Below are positions 12,240 through 21,373 of a DNA stretch of 38,498 bases, one piece after another. The notes below the pieces were generated by a model. That model worked only from the letters and a program-made list of their open reading frames with translations, had not been told where the DNA came from and searched no databases. Position numbers and translations under genes: made by a program. The number at the start of each line of letters is the position of its first letter. Position 1 is the first letter of the stretch. The stretch is from Zygnema cylindricum (Eukaryota; Streptophyta; Zygnematophyceae; Zygnematales; Zygnemataceae). The stretch is taken from positions 1-38,498 of the forward strand of contig JBBHKE010001127.1 of NCBI GenBank assembly GCA_037447655.1, read 5' to 3'.

Positions 12240-13790
12240 TAGCGATAACAAGAATTGTGACCTAAAGTACACAAATTGTTAGCGATAACAATAATTATTA
12301 CCTAAATTACACAAACAGTTAACGATAACAAGAATTATTACCTAAATTACACAAAAGATTAGCGATAACAAGAATTGTTAACTAAATTAACCAACAGTTA
12401 GCGATAACAAAAATTGTTACCTAAATCACACAAACTATTAGCGATAACAAGAATTGTTACTTAAACTACACAAATTGTTAGCGATAACAAGAATTTTACT
12501 TAAATTACAAAAACCAATAGCGATAACAAGAACTGTTACCTTAATTACACAAACTGTTGGCGATAACAAGAATTGCTACCTCACTTACACAAACTGTTAG
12601 CAATAACAAGAATTGTTACCTAAATTACACAAACAGTTAGCGATAACATGAATTGTTTCCTAAATTACAAAAATTGTTAGCGATAACAAGAATTGTTACT
12701 TGAATTACACAAACGATTAGCGATAACAAGAATTGTTACCTAAATATTACAAACTGTTAACGATAACAACAATTGTTTCCTAAATTACAAAAACTGTTAG
12801 CGATAACAATAACTGTTACCTAAATTACACAAATAGTTAGCGATAACAAGAATTTTGACCTAAATTACACAAACTGTTGACGATAACAAGAATTGTGACC
12901 TAAATTACACAAACTGTTAGCGAAAACAACAATTGTTACTTAAATTACAAAAATTGTTAGCAATAACAACAATTGTTACTTGAATTACACAAACGATTAG
13001 CGATAACAAAAATTGTTACCTAAATTAAGCAAACAGTTAGCGATAACAAAAATTGTTACCTAAATTACACAAACTGTTAGCGATAACAAGAATGGTTACT
13101 TAAACTACACAAATTGTTAGCGATAACAAGAATTGTTACCTAAATTACAAAAACTAATAGCAATAACAAGAATTGTAACCTAAATTACACAAACTGTTAG
13201 CGATAACAAAAATTGTTACCTAACTTACACAAACTTTTAGCGATAACAATAATTGAAACCTAAATTACACAAACGATAAGCGATAACAAGAAATGTTACC
13301 TAAATTAACCAAACACTTAGCGATAACAAAAATTGTTTCCTAACTTACACAATCTGTTAGCGATAACAAGAATTGTTACCTAAATTACAAAAACAGTTAG
13401 CGATAACAAGAATTGTGACCTAAAGTACACAAATTGTTAGCGATAACAATAATTATTACCTAAATTACACAAACAGTTAACGATAACAAGAATTATTACC
13501 TAAATTACACAAAAGATTAGCGATAACAAGAATTGTTAACTAAATTAACCAACAGTTAGCGATAACAAAAATTGTTACCTAAATCACACAAACTATTAGC
13601 GATAACAAAAATTGTTACTTAAACTACACAAATTGTTAGCGATAACAAGAATTTTACTTAAATTACAAAAACCTATAGCGATAACAAGAATTGTTACCTT
13701 AATTACACAAACTGTTGGCGATAACAAGAATTGCTACCTAACTTACACAAACTGTTAGCAATAACAAGAATTGTAACCTAAATTACACAA
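12240..13790 (+). repeat. ~1.16-kb higher-order repeat (several copies to 15445 and beyond the insertion)
   Basis: The run beginning GTGACCTAAAGTACAC at about 12257 returns at about 13415, again near 14453 and, after the copia insertion, at about 21660. The first two copies share a 38-bp deletion-bearing monomer (TTAACCAACAGTTAGCG). The offset of ~1158 bp is 29 monomers less 2 bp, which fits that small deletion. The block therefore crosses the retrotransposon and gives natural empty-site relatives of the insertion site. Confidence 0.7.
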
Positions 13791-15440
13791 ACAGTTAGCG
13801 ATAACATGAATTGTTTCCTAAATTACAAAAACGGTTAGCGATAACGAATATAATTACCTGAATTACACAAACGATTAGCGATAACAAGCATTGTTACCTA
13901 AATTAAGCAAACAGGTAGCGATAACAAAAATTGTTACCTAAATTACACAAACTGTTAGCGATAACAACAATTGTTACTTAAATTACAAATATTGTTAGCG
14001 ATAACAAGAATTGTTACTTGAATTACACAAACGATTAGCGATAACAAGAATTGTTACCTAAATTAAGCAAACAGTTAGCGATAACAAAAATTGTTACCTA
14101 AATTACACAAATTGTTAGCGATAACAAGAATGGTAACTTAAACTACACAAATTGTTACCGATAACAATAATTGTTACCTAAATTACAAAAACTAATAGCA
14201 ATAACAATAATTGTAACCTAAATTACACAAACTGTTAGCGATAACAAGAATTGTTACCTAACTTACACAAACTTTTAGCGATAACAAGAATTGAAACCTA
14301 AATTACACAAACGATAAGCGATAACAAGAATTGTTACCTAAATTAACCAAACATTAAGCAATAACAAAAATTGTTTCCTAACTTACACAATCTGTTAGCG
14401 ATAACAAGAATTGTTACCTAAATTACAAAAACAGTTAGCGATAACAAGAATTGTGACCTAAAGTACACAAATTGTTAGCGATAACAATAATTATTACCTA
14501 AATTACAAAAATTGTTAGCGATAACAAGAATTGTTACCTAAGTTACACAAACTGTTAGCGATAACAAGAATTGTTACCTAAATTACACAAACTGTTAGCG
14601 ATAACAAAAATTGTTACCTAAATTACACAAATAGTTAGCGATAACAAGAATTGTTTCATAAATTACAAAAACGGTTAGCGATAACAAAAATAATTACCTA
14701 AATTAACCAAACAGTTAGCAATAACAATAATATTTACCTAAATTACACAAACAGTTAGCGATAACAAAAAAATTTACTTAAACTACACAAATTGTTAGCT
14801 ATAACAAGAATTGTTTTCCAAATTACACAAACAGTTAGCGAGAACAAGAATTGTTACCTAAATTAATGAAACAGTTAGCGATAACAGGAATTGTTATCAA
14901 AATTACACAAACTGTTAGCGCTTACAATAATTGTTACCTAACTTACACAAACTATTAGCGATAACAAGAATTGTTACCTAAATTACACAAACTGTTAGCG
15001 ATAACAAGAATTGTCACCTAAATTAGACAAACAGTTGACGATAACAAGAATTGTGACCTAAATTACACAAACAGTTAGCGATAATAACAATTGTTACCTA
15101 AATTACAAAATCTCTTAGCGATAACAAGAATTATTACCTAAATTACACAAAGGATTAGCGATAACAAGAATTGTTACCTAAATTACACAAACTGTTAGCG
15201 ATAACAAGAATTATTACCTAAGTTACACAAACTGTTAGCGATAACAACAATTGTTACTTAAATTACAAAAATTGTTAGCGATAACAAGAATTGTTACTTG
15301 AATTACACAAACGATTAGCGATAACAAAAATTGTTACCTAAATTAAGCAAACAGTAAGCGATAACAAAAATTGTTACCTAAATTACACAAACTGTTAGCG
15401 ATAACAAGAATGGTTACTTAAACTACACAAAATGTTAGCG

Positions 15441-15445
15441 ATAAC
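15441..15445 (+). other. Target-site duplication, left copy (ATAAC)
   Basis: ATAAC directly before the 5' LTR. The same five bases follow the 3' LTR at 21369-21373. An uninterrupted relative (GCGATAACAAG) is present at 13121-13131. Confidence 0.95.
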
Positions 15446-15469
15446 TGTTGTCTTTTGGAAAGCTCTCAG

Positions 15470-15680
15470 TCTCAGAGCAGCGCAGCAGCGCAGCAACTAT
15501 ACAGACAGCAGCGCAGCTGCTATACGGAAGAGCAGCGCAGCTGCTATACAGCAGAGCTACGCAGCAGCAGAGTAGCGCAGCAGCGAAGCTGCAATACTGA
15601 CAGGACAAACGCAGCTGCGGTCACTTTGGATAAGATCCGTACAGACAACGCAGCTGCTACTATCTTGGATATGATTTGGT
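15470..15680 (+). promoter_or_regulatory. U3 short repeats with GCAGCTGC palindromes
   Basis: Imperfect tandem copies of AGCAGCGCAGCTGCTATAC and shorter GCAGCTGC units lie upstream of the TATA box. The same motif recurs just before and after the TATA box (15613, 15649, 15731) and in the 3' untranslated region (20499). CAGCTG is a palindromic core that transcription factors could bind. They are probably enhancer repeats. The 3' LTR has the same array at 20564-20775. Confidence 0.55.
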
Positions 15681-15704
15681 GCAGGACACCGCAACCGCGG
15701 GTGA

Positions 15705-15711
15705 TATAAAT
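15705..15711 (+). promoter_or_regulatory. TATA box of the copia LTR
   Basis: TATAAAT in the 5' LTR, conserved at 20799-20805 in the 3' LTR. Transcription would start near 15735-15745, leaving a leader of nearly 500 nt before the gag ATG. Confidence 0.6.
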
Positions 15712-16217
15712 GTGATCCGGTACGGGACAACGCAGCTGCGATTAATATGAATCTAGTCAACGGATGAGATTCATAAGAGTATCACAAGTGACTTAGCCGA
15801 CAAGTATTTGTACGGTAACTTAATATAGATTCTGAGTAATATTGACTGTACAATGATAGATTGGGTTGGCACGATCAAGAACACGTAGATCTCAGTAGGT
15901 GGGTTGATTATGGACGTACCTCTCAGGTACACTGTTATCGGCGGTAGAACACCGAAAGTAAAAGACTTAGGACTTAGAACATTTTTATGTATCCAGACTT
16001 CCAAGTAGTAAAACCTGCAGACAGTTTTTGGGAAACTTCTGAGTATTATATCTTGAGTGTTGTTGGGTAAATTGTGCTGAAACTTTGGGAGTTGTCAGTG
16101 TTTATGTTACTCAATATTCTGATAGAGTTTTGTGAGATTTAGATGCTTGTATAAGAATTGGTGATCACTTAAGAACAGCTGTTTGGTAGGATTCTTGATA
16201 GCTTCTGAGAGTGTATC

Positions 16218-17085
16218 ATGTCTACTTCTACTACTACTGCTGATCCTCCACCTGCACCGGTGGTTGAAGAACAACAGGTTATGGGCGTGTCATCAAGAAT
16301 TCCTATCTTTTCCGGGGATAAGTTTGTTTACTGGGCGGATATGGTGGAGACACATTTTGAAAATGTCAATCTTTTGGATATATTGGATGGTTCTTTGGAT
16401 GAATCTGATCCGTCATGGTCTAAGAAAAATACGCAGGCTCGTTCTATTTTGAAATTTTGTATATCTGAAGACTTAGCTATGTCTCGGATAAAAATGAAAA
16501 AAGCAATTGATATCAGGAAATCCATTAAAAGCGATTATGAAAAGGCTAATGTTTAGGAAGAACTTCTATTGGCTGGAAAAATTTGGAACTATAAGTACAC
16601 TAGCGGTACAATGGCTGAATATTCTAACAAATTTCGTATTCTTGTAGATGCACATGCTTGTGCGGGTGGGGTGTTTTCTCAGTTTCAACAGGCAGCATTG
16701 CTCATGCGGGGTCTCCCTCCTAGTATGAAAGGAGCATCTGACATGCTCAAACAGAAAGATAAAGCTAGCTGGACCTTACAGTTAGCAATCAATATTTTAT
16801 TAGAGGAGGAAGCTACATCTAATATTCTCAATGTTGAGCAAGTAGAGGCTTTTAATTCAGAATTTGGAAAGAACGGTCAATTTAATCAGCAAAGTAATCA
16901 GTTTACCCAATTGAGACAGTTTAATCTGGGGGGAAATAGAAAATCCAACAATGCATGTTTTTATTGTAGTGAGAGAGGTCATGGATACAAATTCTGTCCT
17001 AAACTTAAACAAGCTAACGATACAGGTTTTATACAGGCCAGGATGGCAACAAAGTCAGTTTTACAAAAACTTCACGAGGCCTACA
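16218..17085 (+). pseudogene. gag: Copia gag (capsid and nucleocapsid), broken by one stop
   Basis: Gag builds the virus-like particle and packages the element RNA. Translation starts at the ATG at 16218, inside the 5' LTR, and continues through the primer-binding site (residues QVMG), which is also where the weaker alternative ATG at 16281 lies. The N-terminus is Thr/Pro-rich (residues 2-15), then FSGDKFVYWADMVETHF as in copia capsids. A TAG at 16554 interrupts the frame after 112 codons. The same frame resumes at once and runs through the capsid C-terminal part (RGLPPSMKGASDML, about 16710-16750), a Gln/Asn-rich linker and a CX2CX4HX4C zinc knuckle (Cys codons at 16956, 16965 and 16995, His at 16980). 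Near 17070-17090 the coding frame moves by +1 into the protease. Confidence 0.9.
16277..16286 (+). other. Primer-binding site inside gag (half-tRNA-Met type)
   Basis: GGTTATGGGC starts at the base after the LTR. It is complementary to the anticodon loop of initiator tRNA-Met (GCCCATAACC). The match stops after 10 bases here, but runs for about 16 in the older minus-strand element at 1154-1169. The standard plant copia site (TGGTATCAGAGC) is absent. Confidence 0.8.
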
Positions 17086-17459
17086 CCTCGTGGAAATGCA
17101 CTGTTTTCAGCTTCTTCATCAGTCCAAGACGAAACTCTGACATTTTTTGAGGAGGACGACACGGATCTATTCGTTATGGCGGCAGTAATGGAAGGCGCAA
17201 AGGACCCTAGATGGATTATGGATACAGGAGCGTCAGCGCATATGTGTTGGAACAAGGCCATCTTCAAAAATCTGAAAGCAACGCCGGAGAAAAATATTTA
17301 TTATGCTTGTGGAATGAGTGTCCAAACTCGTGCAATGGGTGATGTGTCCTTGCTAGTTGATGTGGATGGAAAACCAATTGAAAGGACTCTTCACAATGTC
17401 TTATTTGTGCCTGACTTTAAGAAAAATCTGTTTTCTACGTCGTTGGTTGAGAGTAAGGC
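17086..17459 (+). pseudogene. Copia aspartic protease region, in a shifted frame
   Basis: This part would cut the Gag-Pol polyprotein. It is read in the +1 frame relative to gag and contains the catalytic motif WIMDTGASAHMC (DTG codons at 17221-17229) and the downstream HNVLFVPDFKKNLFS that normally precedes the integrase region in copia elements. The frame change near 17070-17090 coincides with a perfect 7-bp inverted repeat (CACGAGG at 17073-17079, CCTCGTG at 17086-17092). A second, opposite change near 17455-17460 restores the gag frame. Two compensating indels in a once single polyprotein frame explain this best; a programmed +1 shift is possible for the first but would not explain the second. 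Confidence 0.85.
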
Positions 17460-18149
17460 TTTGAGGTTAATTTGAAAAATGGTCGGCAAGTTGTTAGCAA
17501 AAATGGTAAGGTTGCGGTTACAGGTACTAGAGATAGTAGCAAGATGTATCGCATGGATATGGCTAATACCAAGGAGAATGATGTTTTGTACTCCGGTGTT
17601 TTGCACTCAGATGAGTAGTGGCATAAAAGAATAGGCCATGTAAATTATGATAGTTTGTGGAAAATGGTCATTGCTCGAAAAATAGAGGGTGTATCAATCA
17701 CTGATAGGCCGGTCAAAACTTGCGATGGTTGCGCATTAGGCAAAATCCACAGATTGCCATTTCCTAAGGAGTCTGAGCATCGGTCAACGAAACTTTTACA
17801 ACAAATTCATTCGGATGTCTTTGGTCCGGCGAAGGTTCCATCTGCCGTAGGGATGAAATATATGGTCACCTTCACAGATGATTTATCCAGGTTTACAAAA
17901 GTTTACTTCATGAAGGAGTAGAGTGAAGTGTTCGGTCACTTCAAACACTATAAAGCATGGGCTGAAAAACTTCATAATTCATCTATTTTACAGCTCAGAT
18001 CTGACAATAGTGGTGAATATACATAGAAAGAATTTGAAACCTTTTTACTCGAGGAAGGCATTAGTCATCTATTGACTGTTCCATATTCACCGGAACAAAA
18101 TGGGGTGTCGGGAAGACTGAATAGAACTCTCACGGCAAGCTCTTGATCT
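17460..18149 (+). pseudogene. Copia integrase, four stops and a lost catalytic Glu
   Basis: Integrase joins the cDNA to the target. In the gag frame the region holds the zinc-binding H-X4-H (WHKRIGH, about 17619-17639) and CDGC (about 17724), then the catalytic core with IHSDVFGP (first Asp at 17814) and LRSDNSGEY (second Asp at 18003). The third acidic residue, the Glu of the conserved NGVxER motif, is Gly here (GGA at 18111-18113, in NGVSGRLNRT). Stops are TAG at 17616, 17919 and 18024 and TGA at 18144. The core is therefore recognisable but inactive. An ORF of 88 codons (17655-17921) is one piece of it and not a separate gene. Confidence 0.9.
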
Positions 18150-20444
18150 ATGCTCGCCGATAAAGGTGTGGATCCGAAATTCTGGGCTGAGGCTCTAAAT
18201 TGTGCAGTTTATATTAAAAATAGGATAGGATCAAGATCGGTAGAAACAACTCCTTACGAAATCTGGACGGGTAGCAAACCAGATGTTAGCCATTTCAAGG
18301 TCTTTGGTAGTCAATGCTTTATATTGGATACGTCTACAGATAGATGGAAAATGGAACCGAAGGGATTACCGGGTATTCTGTTAGGATATGATGATCACTC
18401 GAAAGGTTATAGAGTCTTTGTGTTTGAAAGGCAGAAAATAGTTGTAGCTAGAAACATCATTGTTAAGGATGAACTAGACTCCATAGATTTATTTCAAATG
18501 ACAGAGCAGCAAAGGCAACAGAAAGTACAGGAGTATGTCATCTTAGATTGCATGCAGGAACTTGTCCCGCAGATTCCACAAACTCCGGTAATGACTCAGG
18601 AATCAGACTCCCTCCAACTTCCTCACCAACTTCGGGTCCAGACGGACCAAGAGCAGTCAATACAGACGGAACGCAACCAGCGCAATCACGAACACACGGA
18701 TCGCAACCAGCGCAATCAGCAAGACACGGATCGCAACCAGCGCAACCAGCGCAATCAGCGCAATGCGCGGGATCCGACGATCTCAGCCTCAGAATTTCCG
18801 GGGGGAAGAAGATCAAGCAGCCGCCTGCAAGCAAGCTCTCACTTTGCCTACTCGGCAGTCTCAGGGGAGCCCTTGACCATCCAAGAAGCTTTCTCATCAC
18901 CAGAGCGGAATCACTGGATTGAGGCGGCAAACGACGAAATGAAGTCGATCATGGAGGCTCAAACATGGGAGCTCGTGGACCTTCCTCCAGACCGAAAAGC
19001 GATCGGCAGCAAATGGGTATTCAAGGTGAAGTTAAATCCCGATAACACCATTGAACGCTATAAGGCCAGACTTGTGGCGAAGGGGTACAATCAAAAGGAA
19101 GGAATCGATTTTGAAGAAACATTTTCTCCGGTTGTAAGATTTCCAACAGTTAGGATTTTGCTTTCCCTAGCTGCTATAGAAGATATGGAAATTCATCAGA
19201 TGGATGTAAAAACGGCCTTTTTGCATGGAGAACTAGAAGAGACCATTTACATGCAGCAGCCTAAAAAGTATGTAGAACCAGGAAAAGAGCACTTAGTATG
19301 CAAGTTGCTAAAATCTTTGTACGGCCTGAAACAAGCCCCGAGACAGTGGAATATAAAGCTTGATGAATTCTTGACTAGTCTAGGATTTCAAAGGATAAGT
19401 TCTGATCACTCTGTCTACGTTCTAAAGGGTGAAAATGGGATAGTGTATATAGCGGTATATGTAGATGATTTGCTATTAATTAGCAAATCAATGGCTGAAA
19501 TTAACAAAATCAAAACTGCTCTAAACTCACGGTTCGAGATGAAAGAACTCGGTGAGGCAAAATATATTTTGGGTATCCAGGTAGAGAGGGACAGAAATAA
19601 GAAAATAATAAAATTGACTCAAAAAGAGGCTATTGGAAACATGTTAGATGAGTACGGAATGCGGGGGGCAAAAGGGTGTTTAACTCCAATGGAGTTTCGG
19701 CAGAAGTTAGAGGGAGAAGAGACAGAACCAGGTGTTATTGTTAGCAAGTATTTAGAATCAGGGGAGAATGATCCTATGGCAATAATACCTTATAGACAGA
19801 TAGTGGGAAGCTTAATATACTTCATGAACTGTACCCGTCCTGACATTGCTGCAGCAGTCGGGGTACTGAGTAGGAGTCTAGAAAATCCGAGAAAATCTGA
19901 TCTAGACGCAGCAAAGAGAGTCTTAAGATATTTGGCAGGAACTAAAGATCTCAAACTCACTCTAGGCGGAGGAGAAGTCAAGCTGCAAACATGGAGCGAT
20001 GCAAGCTATGGCGACATGCCAAGCCAGAAATCTACCACGGGATTCGTTCTACAAATTGGGAACGGTACTTGCTGCTGGAGCAGCAAACTTCAAAAGGTGA
20101 CAGCACAATCGACAATGGAGTCGGAATATATGGCAGCAAGCTCGGCCCTCAAAGAACTCTTATGGGTAAAATCCATGTTACAAGAACTAGGATACATGCA
20201 AGTTGGTCCACAGGTGATCTGGTGTGATAACCAGGCTGCCATTGCCATTGCTTCTAACCCGAGTCATCACTTCAAAAGCAAGCACATGGATGTACAATTA
20301 CACTTTGTAAGAGAAAAAGTGTTCTGTAGAGTGATTAAATTATGTTACTTACCAGATGCAAAAATGATTGTTGATATGCTCACTAAAGCTCTTCCTGCTC
20401 CTAAGCCGGAGTATTGTAGGGAAGCAGTGGGATTAAGTGAATAG
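18150..20444 (+). CDS. pol: Copia integrase C-terminus, reverse transcriptase and RNase H (open, 764 codons)
   Basis: This makes double-stranded cDNA from the element RNA. The start ATG is only the first one after the stop at 18144, so in the intact element this would be the C-terminal part of Gag-Pol. In order: integrase end with FWAEALNCAVYIKNR and the KVFGSQCFI region (residues 10-60), an Arg/Asn/Gln-rich linker (about 170-210), RT from WELVDLPPD (273) with MDVKTAFLHGE (catalytic Asp 352), SLYGLKQAPRQW, and YVDD at 437-440, then RNase H with TWSDASYGD (Asp 617), MESEYMA (Glu 659) and WCDNQAA (Asp 693) and the HHFKSKHMDV end. All catalytic residues are present and no stop interrupts it. The length fits RT plus RNase H of the family. 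Whether it is ever translated is doubtful given the defects upstream. Confidence 0.9.
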   Translation: MLADKGVDPKFWAEALNCAVYIKNRIGSRSVETTPYEIWTGSKPDVSHFKVFGSQCFILDTSTDRWKMEPKGLPGILLGYDDHSKGYRVFVFERQKIVVARNIIVKDELDSIDLFQMTEQQRQQKVQEYVILDCMQELVPQIPQTPVMTQESDSLQLPHQLRVQTDQEQSIQTERNQRNHEHTDRNQRNQQDTDRNQRNQRNQRNARDPTISASEFPGGRRSSSRLQASSHFAYSAVSGEPLTIQEAFSSPERNHWIEAANDEMKSIMEAQTWELVDLPPDRKAIGSKWVFKVKLNPDNTIERYKARLVAKGYNQKEGIDFEETFSPVVRFPTVRILLSLAAIEDMEIHQMDVKTAFLHGELEETIYMQQPKKYVEPGKEHLVCKLLKSLYGLKQAPRQWNIKLDEFLTSLGFQRISSDHSVYVLKGENGIVYIAVYVDDLLLISKSMAEINKIKTALNSRFEMKELGEAKYILGIQVERDRNKKIIKLTQKEAIGNMLDEYGMRGAKGCLTPMEFRQKLEGEETEPGVIVSKYLESGENDPMAIIPYRQIVGSLIYFMNCTRPDIAAAVGVLSRSLENPRKSDLDAAKRVLRYLAGTKDLKLTLGGGEVKLQTWSDASYGDMPSQKSTTGFVLQIGNGTCCWSSKLQKVTAQSTMESEYMAASSALKELLWVKSMLQELGYMQVGPQVIWCDNQAAIAIASNPSHHFKSKHMDVQLHFVREKVFCRVIKLCYLPDAKMIVDMLTKALPAPKPEYCREAVGLSE
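18660..18775 (+). repeat. Minisatellite in the integrase-RT linker
   Basis: Short tandem units around GATCGCAACCAGCGCAATCA code for repeats of TDRNQRN and NQRN (residues about 171-210 of the open frame). The units stay in frame. They lie between the integrase and RT domains, where copia elements are most variable, and are probably a flexible, charged spacer. Confidence 0.8.
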
Positions 20445-20539
20445 TTGAATTGCTGCACTGCTATATTGCTATGCTGCGATACTGCGCTAGTTTATCACCG
20501 CAGCTGCGCTGGTATACTGAGTCTTAAGCTTTAGGGGAG
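20445..20539 (+). other. 3' untranslated region and polypurine tract
   Basis: After the stop TAG (20442-20444) comes a CTGC/GCAG-rich stretch resembling the U3 repeats, then the polypurine tract AGGGGAG at 20533-20539 directly before the TGTTG of the 3' LTR. The tract primes plus-strand synthesis. Confidence 0.85.
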
Positions 20540-21368
20540 TGTTGTCTTTTGGAAAGCTCTCAGTCTCAGAGCAGCGCAGCAGCGCAGCAACTATACAGAC
20601 AGCAGCGCAGCTGCTATACGGAAGAGCAGCGCAGCTGCTATACAGCAGAGCTGCGCAGTAGCAGAGTAGCGCAGCTGCGAAGCTGCGATACTGACAAGAC
20701 AAACGCAGCTGCGGTCACTTTGGATAAGATCCGTACAGACAACGCAGCTGCTACTATCTTAGATATGATTTGGTGTAGGACACCGCAGCCGCGGGTGATA
20801 TAAATGTGATCTGGTACGGGACAACGCAGCTGCGATTAATATGAATCTAGTTAACGGACGAGATTCATAAGAGTATCACAAGTGACTTAGCCGACAAGTA
20901 TTTGTACAGTAACTTAATATAGATTCTGAGTAATATTGACTGTACAATGATAGATTGGGTTGGCACGATCAAGAACACGTAGATCTCAGTAGGTGGGTTG
21001 ATTCTGGACGTTCCTCTCAGGTACACTGTTATCGGCGGTAGAACACCGAAAGTAAAAGACTTAGGACTTAGAACATTTTATGTATCCAGACTTCCAAGTA
21101 GTAAAACTGCAGACAGTTTTTGGGAAACGTCTGAGTATTATATCTTGAGTGTTGTTGGGTCAATTGTGCTGAAACTTTCGGAGTTGTCAGTGTTTATGTT
21201 ACTCTATATTCTGATAGAGTTTTGTGAGATTTGGATGCTTGTATAAGAATTGGTGATCACTTAAGAACAGCTGTTTGGTAGGATTCTTGATAGCTTCTAA
21301 GAGTGTATCATGTCTACTTCTACTACTACTGTTGCTCCTCCACCTGCACCGGTGGTTGTAGAACAACA
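20540..21368 (+). repeat. 3' LTR (829 bp)
   Basis: Partner of 15446-16276. It keeps the TATA box (20799-20805), the GCAGCTGC repeats and even the gag start codon (ATG at 21310), whose frame runs 59 nt to the LTR end and then stops in the target duplication. Differences from the 5' LTR are scattered along the whole length. Confidence 0.96.
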
Positions 21369-21373
21369 ATAAC
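21369..21373 (+). other. Target-site duplication, right copy (ATAAC)
   Basis: ATAAC directly after the CAACA end of the 3' LTR. The satellite continues in phase with AAGAATTG. Confidence 0.95.

Larger units (their letters stand above)
2511..15445 (+). repeat. 40-bp satellite array, block 1 (about 320 monomers)
   Basis: A strict 40-bp period runs throughout. The consensus blocks in order are GTTAGCGATAAC, AAGAATTGTTACC and TAAATTACACAAACT. Each monomer has a dyad TAACAA-GAA-TTGTTA (6-bp arms) and a weaker one GTTA-GCGA-TAAC. Monomers differ at several positions. Common variants are ACAAAAACT, TTAACCAAACAG and TTTGCGCTTACAGG. Because 40 is not a multiple of 3 and TAA is frequent, nothing is coding. 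The array starts after a short transition (2471-2510) next to the probable LTR and ends at the copia insertion. Long higher-order duplications are visible and are listed separately. Confidence 0.97.
15446..16276 (+). repeat. 5' LTR (831 bp)
   Basis: The start TGTTGTCTTTTGG and end AGAACAACA are fixed by comparison with the 3' copy and by the target duplication. U3 has GCAGCTGC-rich repeats (15470-15680) and a TATAAAT at 15705-15711. The rest, including an AT-rich leader, runs to the gag ATG at 16218, which is inside the LTR 59 nt before its end. Long frames in the U3 repeats start without ATG upstream of the TATA box and are not taken as genes. Confidence 0.95.
15446..21368 (+). mobile_element. 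Full-length Ty1-copia LTR retrotransposon, defective
   Basis: 5.9-kb element with LTRs 15446-16276 and 20540-21368 (TGTTG...CAACA), target duplication ATAAC, a primer site at 16277-16286 and a polypurine tract at 20533-20539. The domain order gag, protease, integrase, RT, RNase H defines Ty1-copia. Almost the whole coding region lies in one frame (gag, integrase, RT and RNase H are all in phase with the ATG at 16218); only the protease stretch is shifted. It has stops at 16554, 17616, 17919, 18024 and 18144, so the copy cannot act on its own. By eye the LTRs differ at about 23 substitutions plus two 1-bp indels, about 2.8%, so the insertion is not very recent. Confidence 0.97.

Noticed and set aside
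2511-15445. Regular short repeats resembling a CRISPR array
   Set aside because: The repeats are directly contiguous 40-bp monomers with no unique spacers, in a eukaryotic retroelement context.
15455-15709. Open frame in the LTR U3 repeats (also at 20549-20803)
   Set aside because: It has no ATG start, lies upstream of and over the TATA box, and its Ser/Gln/Ala-rich product only reflects the GCAGC repeats.
18538-18930. Minus-strand and second-frame ORFs over the integrase-RT linker
   Set aside because: Shadows of the GC-rich minisatellite inside a well supported pol frame.
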